Of a stretch of DNA of 64,000 nucleotides, positions 47,794-56,707 are shown in pieces. The translations under genes were made by a program, and so were the position numbers. The stretch is from Paracoccaceae bacterium (lineage in GTDB: Bacteria > Pseudomonadota > Alphaproteobacteria > Rhodobacterales > Rhodobacteraceae). The stretch is from contig JANSYP010000012.1 of the NCBI GenBank assembly GCA_024742405.1, positions 1-64,000 of the forward strand, given 5' to 3'. The first letter of the stretch is position 1, and the number at the start of each line of letters is the position of its first letter. The notes below the pieces were generated by a model. It was not told the DNA's origin, made no database searches, and saw only the letters and a program-made list of their open reading frames with translations.

Positions 47794-49449
47794 ATGGACG
47801 ATTTTGCAAACCGCGGCAGCGCTTGGAGCGACTTTGCGCTTGCCCTGCTCATCACACTCGCCGGTGCGACGATTGCATGGTTCCTGGCCACGGGCCTGCC
47901 GCCCATCGGCATCGACGACGCCGCGATCACCCGGTCTTACGCTGACAATCTCGCGCGTGGCCTGGGCTATGTCTACAACGCCGGCGGCGAACGAGTCGAA
48001 GGATCGACCGCGTTTTTGTGGGTTGCGATACTGACGGCCGTCTACAAGATGACCGCCGCGCCAGAGGTTCCAATTCTCGTGCTGTGCGGGGCGATGGCGG
48101 TGCTCGCCGTTTTTGCGACGTTGAGATACGCGCGGTTTGCGGCCGAACGCCTCGATCTCCGCGAAGATTTCGCCATCGCCTGCCTGACAGTCTTTTTGCT
48201 GGCCAATCCCGGATATTTCTTCTGGTCGGTCTGGTCGATGATGGAGCTTGTGCTCTGGTCAATGACCATGCTGTGGCTGCTCTATGGCCTCACGGTGCAG
48301 GCCGAGGCGCGCACCCCGAAGCGCGGTGCCGGGCTGATAGTCTTCGTCGCCGCGCTGGCCCTACCGCTCGTGCGCCCAGAGGGTATTGCGGTAACCTTGG
48401 GCCTTCTGGCGCTCGCCGTCTTACTCGCCCCGCCGATCTGGAAATCCGTGGTGCCCGCCATGGTCGGAGCGGTCGCAAGCTTTGTTGCCGTCACGGCCTT
48501 CCGCCTGTGGTATTTCGGGCAACCGTTCCCGAACACCTTCTATGCCAAAGTGTCGTCCGACCGGATGCAGGATCTGACGGACGGACTGAAATACCTCGCC
48601 GGTTTCGTGCAGAGCATGCCGCTTGCAGAGGTCTTCGTGGGCCTTTGGATCGCGGCGGCCGTCTGGGCGCTTCTCGGGCTCGGCAGCCGACGGGCCGGGG
48701 CCGCCGCGCTCATTCTTGGCGGCGCGTCCGTCGCTGGGATGCTCGCAGTCTATGCGGTCTTGGGCGGCGATCACTTCGTGCTGTGGCGCTTTTACCAGCC
48801 AATCGCGCCGATCCTGCCGGTTGCAGCCGCACTCGGGCTCGCTTGGGCCGCGGGACTGCTGGCGACGCCGGGAACGCGGCGTGCCGTTCTTTGGCTACCC
48901 ACCTTGGTCGGGTTGGGTGCGGTCACGCTGGTCGGCTGGCTGCATTACTACCAATCCCGCTTCGATATTCTCAAGGAGTTCGTGCTCGTCGAACGCGGCA
49001 TTGAGTTCGGAACGTACCTCAACGGTCTCGAGCCACGCCCAAGCGTCGGCACGGGCCCCGCGGGCGGTATCGCCTTGGCCTATGAGGGGCCGATCCTGGA
49101 TCTTCTGGGGCTGAACTGGACCGAAATGGCTCACGCCAATCCGGTCAAGGTGGGGATGCGCAACCATGCGAGCTTTGACAAGGGCGTGTTCTGGTCTCAC
49201 CAGCCGGAGGTGCTGACCATCTTCAACCGGCCCTGCGGCGAAGATGGCGGGATCACCCTGTGGGCCAGCAATGACGATGCGTTCGACGGGCTCTTCAGCG
49301 ACGCCAGGTTCCGAGACGCGTATCAGCCGGTCACGTTCCACCAGGGCGACCAGTGCTGGCCGGCCTTTGCAGAGCCCTCGTGGCTCGACAGCGTCTCCGG
49401 GGACGGAGTCGAACCCCTGGAGTGGTCGCAGCTTCAGGTTCTGAACTGA
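47794..49449 (+). CDS. AftB-like GT-C membrane glycosyltransferase
   Basis: A 551-residue polytopic protein (about ten helices) with a C-terminal periplasmic domain. The first loop reads IGIDDAAITRSYADNLARGL, then GYVYNAGGERVEGSTAFLW. A later loop has FRLWYFGQPFPNTFYAKVSS. The C-terminus has YEGPILDLLGLNWTEMAHAN. These line up with the DDG...GERVE, RMGYYG...AK and IGLVNPLA segments I recall from mycobacterial AftB, a polyprenyl-phospho-arabinose-dependent arabinofuranosyltransferase. It is 4 bases before the flippase gene. Membership of the GT-C group is clear. Specific use of arabinose is inferred from the nearby donor operon. Confidence 0.65.
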   Translation: MDDFANRGSAWSDFALALLITLAGATIAWFLATGLPPIGIDDAAITRSYADNLARGLGYVYNAGGERVEGSTAFLWVAILTAVYKMTAAPEVPILVLCGAMAVLAVFATLRYARFAAERLDLREDFAIACLTVFLLANPGYFFWSVWSMMELVLWSMTMLWLLYGLTVQAEARTPKRGAGLIVFVAALALPLVRPEGIAVTLGLLALAVLLAPPIWKSVVPAMVGAVASFVAVTAFRLWYFGQPFPNTFYAKVSSDRMQDLTDGLKYLAGFVQSMPLAEVFVGLWIAAAVWALLGLGSRRAGAAALILGGASVAGMLAVYAVLGGDHFVLWRFYQPIAPILPVAAALGLAWAAGLLATPGTRRAVLWLPTLVGLGAVTLVGWLHYYQSRFDILKEFVLVERGIEFGTYLNGLEPRPSVGTGPAGGIALAYEGPILDLLGLNWTEMAHANPVKVGMRNHASFDKGVFWSHQPEVLTIFNRPCGEDGGITLWASNDDAFDGLFSDARFRDAYQPVTFHQGDQCWPAFAEPSWLDSVSGDGVEPLEWSQLQVLN

Positions 49450-49453
49450 GCGG

Positions 49454-50905
49454 ATGAGCGAAAGCTCCTCCTCGGTGGCGCGTTCGGCGCGGAGCTTTTT
49501 CGTCAGCGTCGGATCGCTGGTGTCGGCACGCATGGTCCTGGCGCTGTCACAGATCCTGGTTCTGCCGATCGTCGCGCGGCTGTTGAGCATCGAGGACTTC
49601 GCCCTGATGGCCATGGCGATGAGCGTCGTCGTCTTCAGCAGTGTCCTGTCCGATGCCGGGCTGGGCCGCTCGCTCATCCGCAGCAAGAACATGTCGGACG
49701 ATGACTGGTCGAGCGTCTTCTGGCTGCTCGTGGGGATCGGGGTCGGGCTGTTTTGCGCGGTTCAATTGATCGCACCGCTTGCGGCCCATTTCTATGGCGA
49801 ACCCGCAGTCTGGCCGCTTCTGTCCGTTCTCGCGATCGTGCCACTCTGTCAGGCGATCTCAGCCGCCCCGAATGCCGAAATCGAGCGGCGGGAGAACTAC
49901 ACGGGCATCGCGCGGGTGCAGATGATCACGACGGTCGTCAGCTTCAGCGCCGCGATCGCCCTCGCCTTTGCCGGCGCCGGCGTCTGGGCGCTCGTCGCAC
50001 AGCAGGTGATGCTCGCCGTCGTTCGCTTGATCGGGATCCTCTCGCTCAGCCGCTTCCGACCGAAGGCGGTCTTTGTGTGGTCGTTGCTCGGGCCGCATCT
50101 CGTCTTTGCCCGCGACGCGCTGACAAGCTCTGCGATTTCGGCGGCCAGCGCGCAGGCCGGGGTGGTCGCCATCGGCAAACTGCTCGGCACGGCACCATTG
50201 GGCCTTTACGCCATGAGCCAGCGGTTCTCACGGCTGCCGCAGTTCGGTCTCGCCGGTCCGATGTCGGTGGTGGTCTATGTCCGGATGTCCAAGGCACAGG
50301 ACGACCCCGCTCGGCTGATCGACATCTACCTTGGATCGATGCGACTGCTGGCGCTCCTGCTCATTCCGCCGCTCGCCTTCATCGCGGTGGCAGGCGACGC
50401 GGTCTTTTCGGTGTTCCTGTCCGAGGAGTGGCGCCATGTCGCCCCGGTCTTTGCGCTCTCCATTCCTGGTCTGGCGTTCGAGGCCATCACCATCGTGTGC
50501 CTGGCCTGCCTGTTTCGCGCGTGCGGGCGGACCGATCTGCTGGTCCGCCTGACCTTCGAGGGCGCTATCCTTCGCATCGCGCTGGTTTTCATCGCGGCGC
50601 ATATCAGCCTGCAGGCCGTGGCGGCATCGCTGACGATCTGGGGGCTGCTTTATGTGCCGCGCGGCTGGGCGCTGGCCCGCCGCGTCGTGCCGCTGCGCAC
50701 CCGTGACTGTCTGCGGGTGCTGGCGCTGCCCGTTGGGATCACAGCGCTCTTCGTGGTGCTGTTTGTCATTCTCATCGGCGTGTACGCACCGGGCGAACCG
50801 GTTGAAGTGCTGATCGCGATCGCGTTTTCGCTGATGGCCATCGGCGCCACCGCGCTGATCGAACGAAAACCGCTCGGGGCGACAATCCACATCTTTAAGG
50901 ACTGA
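49454..50905 (+). CDS. Wzx/WzxC-type polysaccharide flippase
   Basis: A 483-residue protein with about twelve to fourteen helices of the MOP superfamily. It starts MSESSSSVARSARSFFVSVG and contains ARLLSIEDFALMAMAMSVVV, SDAGLGRSLIRSKNM and NAEIERRENYTGIARVQMIT, hallmarks of the WzxC/ExoT branch. It would translocate undecaprenyl-linked repeat units to the periplasm. It is probably coexpressed with the AftB-like gene (4-base gap). It ends 4 bases before the convergent glycosyltransferase. Confidence 0.88.
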   Translation: MSESSSSVARSARSFFVSVGSLVSARMVLALSQILVLPIVARLLSIEDFALMAMAMSVVVFSSVLSDAGLGRSLIRSKNMSDDDWSSVFWLLVGIGVGLFCAVQLIAPLAAHFYGEPAVWPLLSVLAIVPLCQAISAAPNAEIERRENYTGIARVQMITTVVSFSAAIALAFAGAGVWALVAQQVMLAVVRLIGILSLSRFRPKAVFVWSLLGPHLVFARDALTSSAISAASAQAGVVAIGKLLGTAPLGLYAMSQRFSRLPQFGLAGPMSVVVYVRMSKAQDDPARLIDIYLGSMRLLALLLIPPLAFIAVAGDAVFSVFLSEEWRHVAPVFALSIPGLAFEAITIVCLACLFRACGRTDLLVRLTFEGAILRIALVFIAAHISLQAVAASLTIWGLLYVPRGWALARRVVPLRTRDCLRVLALPVGITALFVVLFVILIGVYAPGEPVEVLIAIAFSLMAIGATALIERKPLGATIHIFKD

Positions 50906-50909
50906 CTGG

Positions 50910-51917
50910 TCAGGCGTACGCCGCGCGCTCCAGCAGCGTGAGATAGCGCCGCCCACAGGCTTCCAGGCTCAACACCTCATGGACGAACTGCCGTGGCCGG
51001 TAGTTGGGTAGATCCGTCCAAAACCGGTCGAACGTCTCGGCAAACTCGCCGGATCGGAAGCGTGCACCGCATCTTTCATCGAAGTAAGGCACCGAAGAAA
51101 CGACGAGCCCCTCGGGTGCAAAACGGGACTGGTGCGGGTCGATCAGCTTGCCGTCGTCCCAGGCCAGAACCGGCACGCCGGAGGCCATCGCCTCCTGATA
51201 GGCCAAACCCTGGGTCTCATGCTCGCATAGAAAGACGAGACTGCGTGCGCGGCGCAAGGCATCCCGAAATCCGCCGAGATGGTGATCGCCGTAGCGCAGG
51301 TAGATGCTGGACAGGTTCTGCGCTTTCAGATGCGCCTGCACCGGTGCCAGCACGTCGGCCTCGCGCGCGGGCCGGTTCCATCGGATCTTGTCATAGACGA
51401 TCACATCGATGTCTTTGGCCTCACCCGACTGATCCGGCCAGGCATCCAGATCGATCCCGACGAATAGCGGCGCAACCTTGTCGCCAAGCGTCGGACGCCA
51501 GATCTTGCAGGGCCATTCCGAGGGAAGTGTCACGACCTGCAGATTGTTTTTGGCGATCGTCTCCTCGATCTGGTCCGGTGGCGGCACGAAACCGGGGCCG
51601 AACACACCGGGATTGGGCAGCTGCACACGGTCGAACACGGTGGGATAGCCCGACAGGCCGATCGGGGCTTCCGGATTGCGGCGGGCATAGCCGAAATCGT
51701 TGATCCGAACCTCGACGCCAAGCGTTTCAAGGCTGCGCTGCAGGTTGCGAAACGCCGTGTAGTACCCCGTGAAGGGCTGACGCTTGCGCGCGGTGCGGTA
51801 CGCATAGCGCAGAGTGCCGCGACAGGACGAATAGAAACGCCCGAAGGGACGGTCGAGCGCCTTCGCTTCGAACCCGTCAAAGAACAGCGGGACTGTCTTG
51901 ATACTACTACTCGCCAT
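50910..51917 (-). CDS. Glycosyltransferase, GT-B type
   Basis: The ATG at 51917 gives 335 residues beginning MASSSIKTVPLFFDGFEAKA. A TTG one codon earlier is possible. The donor half contains IDVIVYDKIRWNRPAREADV, SLVFLCEHETQGLAYQEAMA and SGVPVLAWDDGKLI, the EX7E-like region of GT4 enzymes. The N-terminal half is divergent. The sugar is unknown. It is followed by no coupled gene and faces the flippase gene. Confidence 0.75.
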   Translation of the reverse strand: MASSSIKTVPLFFDGFEAKALDRPFGRFYSSCRGTLRYAYRTARKRQPFTGYYTAFRNLQRSLETLGVEVRINDFGYARRNPEAPIGLSGYPTVFDRVQLPNPGVFGPGFVPPPDQIEETIAKNNLQVVTLPSEWPCKIWRPTLGDKVAPLFVGIDLDAWPDQSGEAKDIDVIVYDKIRWNRPAREADVLAPVQAHLKAQNLSSIYLRYGDHHLGGFRDALRRARSLVFLCEHETQGLAYQEAMASGVPVLAWDDGKLIDPHQSRFAPEGLVVSSVPYFDERCGARFRSGEFAETFDRFWTDLPNYRPRQFVHEVLSLEACGRRYLTLLERAAYA

Positions 51918-52061
51918 CAACTCATTCCGTCTTTGTCATGCGCCGTGCCCGGCAAAATGCACGCTGTCAACAAATCCCGCACCTCAACAGTCATGCCGTC
52001 AGGGCCGTCATGTACCCGCTCATGTGCCCCCACCCGTCCACGTCCGAGGCGCAGGCCACCG

Positions 52062-52964
52062 TCAGCCGGCGCCATAGACCTCGCGCCGCGGCGGCGAGAG
52101 ACAGCCCAGAAACACCCCGGTGTGAAAGCTGCCGCGCATCAGCCAAAACGTGCATCGCGTACGGTCTGCAAACGCAACGAGTGCCCTGAGGCCGCAGTAA
52201 CCTATCTTGGCAACGGAGCCGCAAAGGAGCTTTACCCGGCTCAAGGTGTCACCATTCACTGCACAGTGACTATAGATCGCCCCGGTCATCCGCTTGCGGC
52301 GCAACAGCCACTGAAAGCTCATGCGGCTCGGTGCCACCGGTTCATGCACGATCGCATCGTTGTCGATCACCATCAGCACACCCTTACGGTGCAGCCGGAA
52401 AAAGAAATCGACATCTTCGCCACCGGTGCGGCCGAACGCAGGGTCGAACCGCTCCTCAGCGATCCGCGGATCACGCAAATCGAGCAGAACATTGCTGGAA
52501 AACCCGGTTTCGACCACGTCGCCCCGGGGCGTTGGCCGATTGGAGTGAAAATCGTTCTCCCGCATCCAGTGCGGCGCCGTGTCCGGGTACCGCGCAACGG
52601 CAGGGCCGAGGACCACGCCCGCCCCCGTATGCTCAGCTGTTTCCAGAAGCCGGACGATCCAGTTTGGGTCCGCAACCTCGTCATCGTCGAGACAGGCCAG
52701 AAGACTACCCTGTGCCGCTGTCAGGCAGGCATTGCGCGCGATCGAGATGTTCCGCGCCGGCGCATGGACATAGGTGATCGTCAGTCCGCTGCGTTCCGCG
52801 TAGGCCGCGACTTCGTCGGCGAGCGCGGGAGTTTCATCATTGTCGGACACAACGACAGTCAGATCCGTTTCGGGGGGCCGGGCAAGACGTTGAAGACTGT
52901 CCAACGTCTGAAACAGGCTCCGACGGCGAAAGGTACACACGCCGATATACACACTCTTGGTCAC
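52062..52964 (-). CDS. Glycosyltransferase family 2, ExoM-like
   Basis: A 300-residue GT2 enzyme starting MTKSVYIGVCTFRRRSLFQT, the typical ExoM N-terminus. Motifs are VVVSDNDETPALADEV, ISIARNACLTAAQGSLLACL, and the DxD-containing LDDDEVADPNW near 90-100. FGRTGGEDVDFFFRLHRKG supplies the catalytic ED region. ExoM adds a glucose in succinoglycan synthesis. The transferred sugar here is not certain. It is 144 bases upstream of another minus-strand glycosyltransferase and may share its transcript. Confidence 0.85.
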   Translation of the reverse strand: MTKSVYIGVCTFRRRSLFQTLDSLQRLARPPETDLTVVVSDNDETPALADEVAAYAERSGLTITYVHAPARNISIARNACLTAAQGSLLACLDDDEVADPNWIVRLLETAEHTGAGVVLGPAVARYPDTAPHWMRENDFHSNRPTPRGDVVETGFSSNVLLDLRDPRIAEERFDPAFGRTGGEDVDFFFRLHRKGVLMVIDNDAIVHEPVAPSRMSFQWLLRRKRMTGAIYSHCAVNGDTLSRVKLLCGSVAKIGYCGLRALVAFADRTRCTFWLMRGSFHTGVFLGCLSPPRREVYGAG

Positions 52965-53439
52965 GCAATGCCCTCCGAAGGACCGGACTGAGACTGGCTG
53001 CAGCCTCGCTCCCTCAAGACCGTTTTTTCACCGCCGGGGATCGCTCCGGCCTCGTGTCAGTAACTACCGCAAAACACACCCGTGCCGCTACAGGGAAACC
53101 CTACGGAAGGAAGGGTTGGAGAACTCTCGAAACAACAAATGCGTGACCGGTTTTTCATCCCGTCACGATCTTGGAACTGCACCGAATACGCAACTTTTTC
53201 AGGACTAACTGGCATTAAAACATCGACTTACTGAAAGTTTGCGGCCGCGTTCGATAGCACGGCGCAGAAACGGCGTCACGCGATTCACTCATTTTTCACT
53301 GTGTTCCAGCACGTGCCGGATTAACCGTGGGGCTTGTTTCCGTATGGGAGTTGCAATACAATTATGTCAACAGTGCTGCAGTGTTATTAAGACTTGATTA
53401 GGTCGTGTTTTTTTGACCGAATTTGTAAGGGGTTTGCGT
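52965..53439. other. Divergent intergenic region before the arabinose-donor operon
   Basis: This roughly 470-base AT-richer gap separates the ExoM-like gene (minus) from the HAD-UbiA gene (plus). It contains a near-consensus CtrA-type box and probably the operon promoter. No open frame with protein character was found. Confidence 0.5.
53387..53401 (+). promoter_or_regulatory. Near-consensus CtrA-type box upstream of HAD-UbiA gene
   Basis: TTAAGACTTGATTAG has the first TTAA half-site, the correct 7-base spacer and a second half-site with one mismatch (TTAG). It ends 38 bases before the preferred TTG start at 53440. Because one position is wrong and TTAA is common in AT-rich gaps, this is only suggestive. 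Confidence 0.3.
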
Positions 53440-54930
53440 TTGGCACAGGTTGGAAATGTTTCCGCGCCCGGTCCCGCGGACAATGTCGTTCCGCTCACCG
53501 GCGAAGACGCGACGATAGCGCTGGTCGTCGATCTCGACGGAACCCTTGCGACAGTCGACACGCTACACGAGTCCGCGATGGGTCTCATTTCGCGCAATCC
53601 CATGCGCCTGCTGAACATGATCGGGTGGCTCCGCCAAGGCAAAGCCGGCTTCAAGGCCTGCCTCGCGGCGGAGGCCCTTGCCGATGCGAGCAGCCTTCCG
53701 CTGCGCGACGGTGTTCTGGACCTGATCCGTCAGGCCAAGGCAGCGGGCCGCCCCGTTCTCCTGGTGTCTGCGGCGGATCAGCGGCAAGTCGATGCGGTCG
53801 CCAAGCATGTCGGGCTTTTCGACGAGGCGGCGGGATCAGACGGCGATCGCAATCTGTCCGGCCGGGACAAGGCGGATTTCCTCGTGTCGCGCTTTGGCGA
53901 GCGCGGGTTCGACTATGTCGGCGACTCTTCTGTCGACCTCGCAGTGTGGCGCAAGGCGCGCCGGGCCATCACCGTCAGCGCATCCGAAGCAACCCGCCGC
54001 CGTGTCGAGAGCTTTCCGGTAGACGTCGAGCATCTGATAGACCGGCCCAGCGGTCTCGAAAAGACCCGCGCCCATCTGCGCGCAATGCGACCGCACCAAT
54101 GGCTGAAGAACCTGCTGGTCTTTGTCCCGGCCGTGGCCGCGCATAGCCCAGGCGCCCTGTTGCCCTCGTTCGTGGCTTTTGTGGCATTCTGCCTGGCCGC
54201 GTCGAGCGTGTATCTGCTCAATGACCTGCTGGACATCGAGGCGGACCGGAACCACCCGCGAAAGAAACTGCGTCCGTTTGCAGCGGGTCTGATTCCCGTC
54301 TCTCACGGGTTGGTCCACGCTGCCATTCTGATCATCGCGGCCTTTGCACTGGCGCTGACGACGACGCCGCAGTTTCTGGCCGTGCTCGCCGGTTACCTCG
54401 TGCTGACATTCGCCTATTCGCTTTACCTCAAGCGCAAGCTGATGATCGACATCTGGATCCTCGCGACGCTTTATACGACCCGGATCATCGCCGGCGGTGC
54501 CGCCAGCGAGGTGCCTATCTCGGAATGGCTGCTGGCCCTGTCTATGTTCATCTTCCTGTCGCTGGCTGCGGTCAAACGCCTCTCGGAGCTGACCGACCTG
54601 GTCAAACGCGGCGCGACCGAAACCGCGGGCCGCGGATATCGCACAAGCGATATTCCGGTCATTCTCGGCGTGGTGCTGGCCGCGGGCTACAGCTCGGTCC
54701 TGGTTCTCGCGCTCTATATTTCCAACGACAAGATCACCGCGCTCTATGCGCGGCCCGAGTTGCTTTGGCTGATCTGCCCACTCCTGCTCTATTGGGTCAG
54801 CCGCGTGGCGATGATTTCCTACCGCGGTGAAATGCATGACGATCCCATCGTGTTCGCGGTCAAGGACAAGGTCAGCCTGGCGATCTTTGGCTTGGCCGGG
54901 GTTCTGGCGGTGATGGGAGCGGTGGCATGA
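53440..54930 (+). CDS. HAD phosphatase-UbiA prenyltransferase fusion (polyprenyl-phosphate phosphoribosyltransferase)
   Basis: The preferred start is TTG 53440, seven bases after AAGGGG. TTG 53413 is an in-frame alternative. This gives 496 residues. Residues about 25-200 are a HAD hydrolase: DLDGT with aspartates 31 and 33, Ser110 in LLVSAAD, and GDSSVD at 161-166. Residues about 215-496 are a UbiA-type membrane transferase with NDLLDIEAD (261-269) and AYSLYLKRKLMID (about 325-337). The UbiA part resembles DPPR synthase Rv3806c, which joins phosphoribosyl pyrophosphate to polyprenyl phosphate. The HAD part could remove the 5-phosphate. It overlaps gtrA by 4 bases. Confidence 0.85.
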   Translation: MAQVGNVSAPGPADNVVPLTGEDATIALVVDLDGTLATVDTLHESAMGLISRNPMRLLNMIGWLRQGKAGFKACLAAEALADASSLPLRDGVLDLIRQAKAAGRPVLLVSAADQRQVDAVAKHVGLFDEAAGSDGDRNLSGRDKADFLVSRFGERGFDYVGDSSVDLAVWRKARRAITVSASEATRRRVESFPVDVEHLIDRPSGLEKTRAHLRAMRPHQWLKNLLVFVPAVAAHSPGALLPSFVAFVAFCLAASSVYLLNDLLDIEADRNHPRKKLRPFAAGLIPVSHGLVHAAILIIAAFALALTTTPQFLAVLAGYLVLTFAYSLYLKRKLMIDIWILATLYTTRIIAGGAASEVPISEWLLALSMFIFLSLAAVKRLSELTDLVKRGATETAGRGYRTSDIPVILGVVLAAGYSSVLVLALYISNDKITALYARPELLWLICPLLLYWVSRVAMISYRGEMHDDPIVFAVKDKVSLAIFGLAGVLAVMGAVA

Positions 54931-55361
54931 CCCTCGAACAGCTGGTTATCCGCTATTCGGCCTTCGCCGCGATCGCGACGCTGGCGAACCTGGCAATGCA
55001 AAGGCTGAGCCTTGCCGTTTATGACGGGGCTGGCGGTGTGCCCTTTGCCATCCTGATGGGAACGGCAGTGGGGCTGGCGCTCAAGTACATCCTCGACAAG
55101 CGATGGATCTTTGCCGACCGCCGCGGCGGGCTTGCCGTCCACGGGCGTCTTTTCGGCCTCTACGCCGCGATGGGTATCTTCACCACAATCATCTTCTGGG
55201 GCACTGAGTATGCGTTCTGGGTGATCTGGGAATCCCACCAGATGCGCGAACTGGGCGCGATCATCGGCCTCGCGATCGGTTATGTCACCAAGTATCATCT
55301 CGACAAACGATTTGTCTTCGCGCCGCAGCCGCAACCCCAATCGCTCGGGACCGCCGAGTGA
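54927..55361 (+). CDS. GtrA-family small membrane protein
   Basis: A 144-residue protein with four predicted helices, the GtrA layout. The family repeats appear as ALKYILDKRWIF near 50-61 and VTKYHLDKRFVF near 121-132. GtrA proteins are linked to movement or presentation of polyprenyl-linked sugars. The homologue Rv3789 lies next to dprE1 in mycobacteria and has been connected to arabinosyl donor use. The gene overlaps its neighbours by 4 bases on both sides, so it is cotranslated with the pathway enzymes. Confidence 0.85.
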   Translation: MTLEQLVIRYSAFAAIATLANLAMQRLSLAVYDGAGGVPFAILMGTAVGLALKYILDKRWIFADRRGGLAVHGRLFGLYAAMGIFTTIIFWGTEYAFWVIWESHQMRELGAIIGLAIGYVTKYHLDKRFVFAPQPQPQSLGTAE

Positions 55362-56707
55362 CCTCTCAGGCAACGCTTTCGGGCTGGGGGCGCTGGCCGC
55401 GGCGGACCTGCCGCACCGCACCGCTGTTGGCCGAAGCACCGTTTCCGGGTGGTCCGACCCTGGGGGCAGCATCTGCGATCACCCGCGGCAATGGCCGATC
55501 CTACGGCGATCCCGCGCTCAACCCGGACATGACCCTGACCGGGACACGCGCCAACCGTATGCTGTCCTTCGATCCCGGAACAGGCGATCTGGTCACCGAG
55601 GCCGGCGTGCTGATGTCGGAGATTCTCGACATCTTCGCGCCGCGAGGCTGGTTTCCGCAGGTTGTGCCGGGCACGAAGTTCGGCTCGGTCGGCGGCATGA
55701 TCGGTTCGGACGTGCATGGCAAGAACCACCACTGCGCCGGGAGCTTTGGCGACCATGTCAACTGGATCGATCTGCTCTGCGCGGATGGCGAACTGCGGCG
55801 CTGCTCCAGCGAGGAAAACGCCGAGCTTTACAACGCGACCTGCGGCGGGATGGGGCTGACCGGGCATATCCTCGCAGCGTCCGTTCGTCTGCGGAGAATC
55901 GCCTCCGCCTGGATCGCGCAGGAGACCATTCCGGTGCCGGATCTCGACACCGCGATGGGCGTTTTCGAGGCCAACCACGACACCACTTACTCCGTGGCCT
56001 GGATCGACTGCCTGGCGCGCGGCGACAGTCGCGGCCGGTCGTTGATCTATCTGGGGGACCATGCAGACCCCGAGGCTCTGGATCGCGAAAAGCGCGCCGA
56101 TCCGTTCAAGCTGCCCGCGCGGCGCAAGCTGGCAATGCCTCTAGACGCACCAAGCTGGGCCCTCAATGCACTGACGTTGCGGGCCTTCAACCAAGCCTAC
56201 TACAAGGCGGGATGCCGAAAGGCGGGGCACGGGGTTGTCGACTATGACAGCTACTTCTTTCCGCTCGACAGCATCGCCAACTGGAACCGTCTCTACGGGG
56301 CGCCCGGCTTTGCCCAATACCAGTGCGCCTTGCCGCTCGCGACCGCGCGCGACGCGCTGCTCGACCTGCTCGAAGCGATTTCCGAGGCCCGGCTCGGCTC
56401 ATTCCTGGCTGTCCTCAAACGCATGGGACCGGGCGCGCCGGAACGACCGCTGTCCTTTCCGATCGAGGGCTATACACTGGCCCTCGATTTTCCGCTGTCG
56501 TCCCGCGCCTTGACGCTACTCGACTGCCTTGACGAGATCACTGTCGCGGCCGGGGGGAGGCTCTATCTGGCCAAGGACAGCCGCATGACCCAGCGCACCT
56601 TCGAAGCCGGCTACGGTCCGGCTCTGGACCAATTCCGCGCATTGCGGGCCGAAACCGGCGCAACAGACGTCTTTCAATCCGTTCAATCCCGAAGGCTTGC
56701 GATATGA
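55358..56707 (+). CDS. dprE1: DprE1-type decaprenylphosphoryl-ribose 2-oxidase
   Basis: A 449-residue FAD oxidoreductase of the VAO type. The FAD-binding GNGRSYGD is at 44-51, VPGTKFGSVGGMIGSDVHGK (103-122) includes His120, equivalent to mycobacterial His132, and the family string NHHCAGSFG follows. AKDS near 405 holds Lys406, equivalent to Lys418. Where mycobacterial DprE1 has Cys387 in WNICVDFP, this protein has Ala375 (YTLALDFP). It should oxidise the 2-hydroxyl of polyprenyl-phospho-ribose to a keto intermediate. It is coupled by 4-base overlaps to gtrA and dprE2. Confidence 0.9.
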   Translation: MTSQATLSGWGRWPRRTCRTAPLLAEAPFPGGPTLGAASAITRGNGRSYGDPALNPDMTLTGTRANRMLSFDPGTGDLVTEAGVLMSEILDIFAPRGWFPQVVPGTKFGSVGGMIGSDVHGKNHHCAGSFGDHVNWIDLLCADGELRRCSSEENAELYNATCGGMGLTGHILAASVRLRRIASAWIAQETIPVPDLDTAMGVFEANHDTTYSVAWIDCLARGDSRGRSLIYLGDHADPEALDREKRADPFKLPARRKLAMPLDAPSWALNALTLRAFNQAYYKAGCRKAGHGVVDYDSYFFPLDSIANWNRLYGAPGFAQYQCALPLATARDALLDLLEAISEARLGSFLAVLKRMGPGAPERPLSFPIEGYTLALDFPLSSRALTLLDCLDEITVAAGGRLYLAKDSRMTQRTFEAGYGPALDQFRALRAETGATDVFQSVQSRRLAI

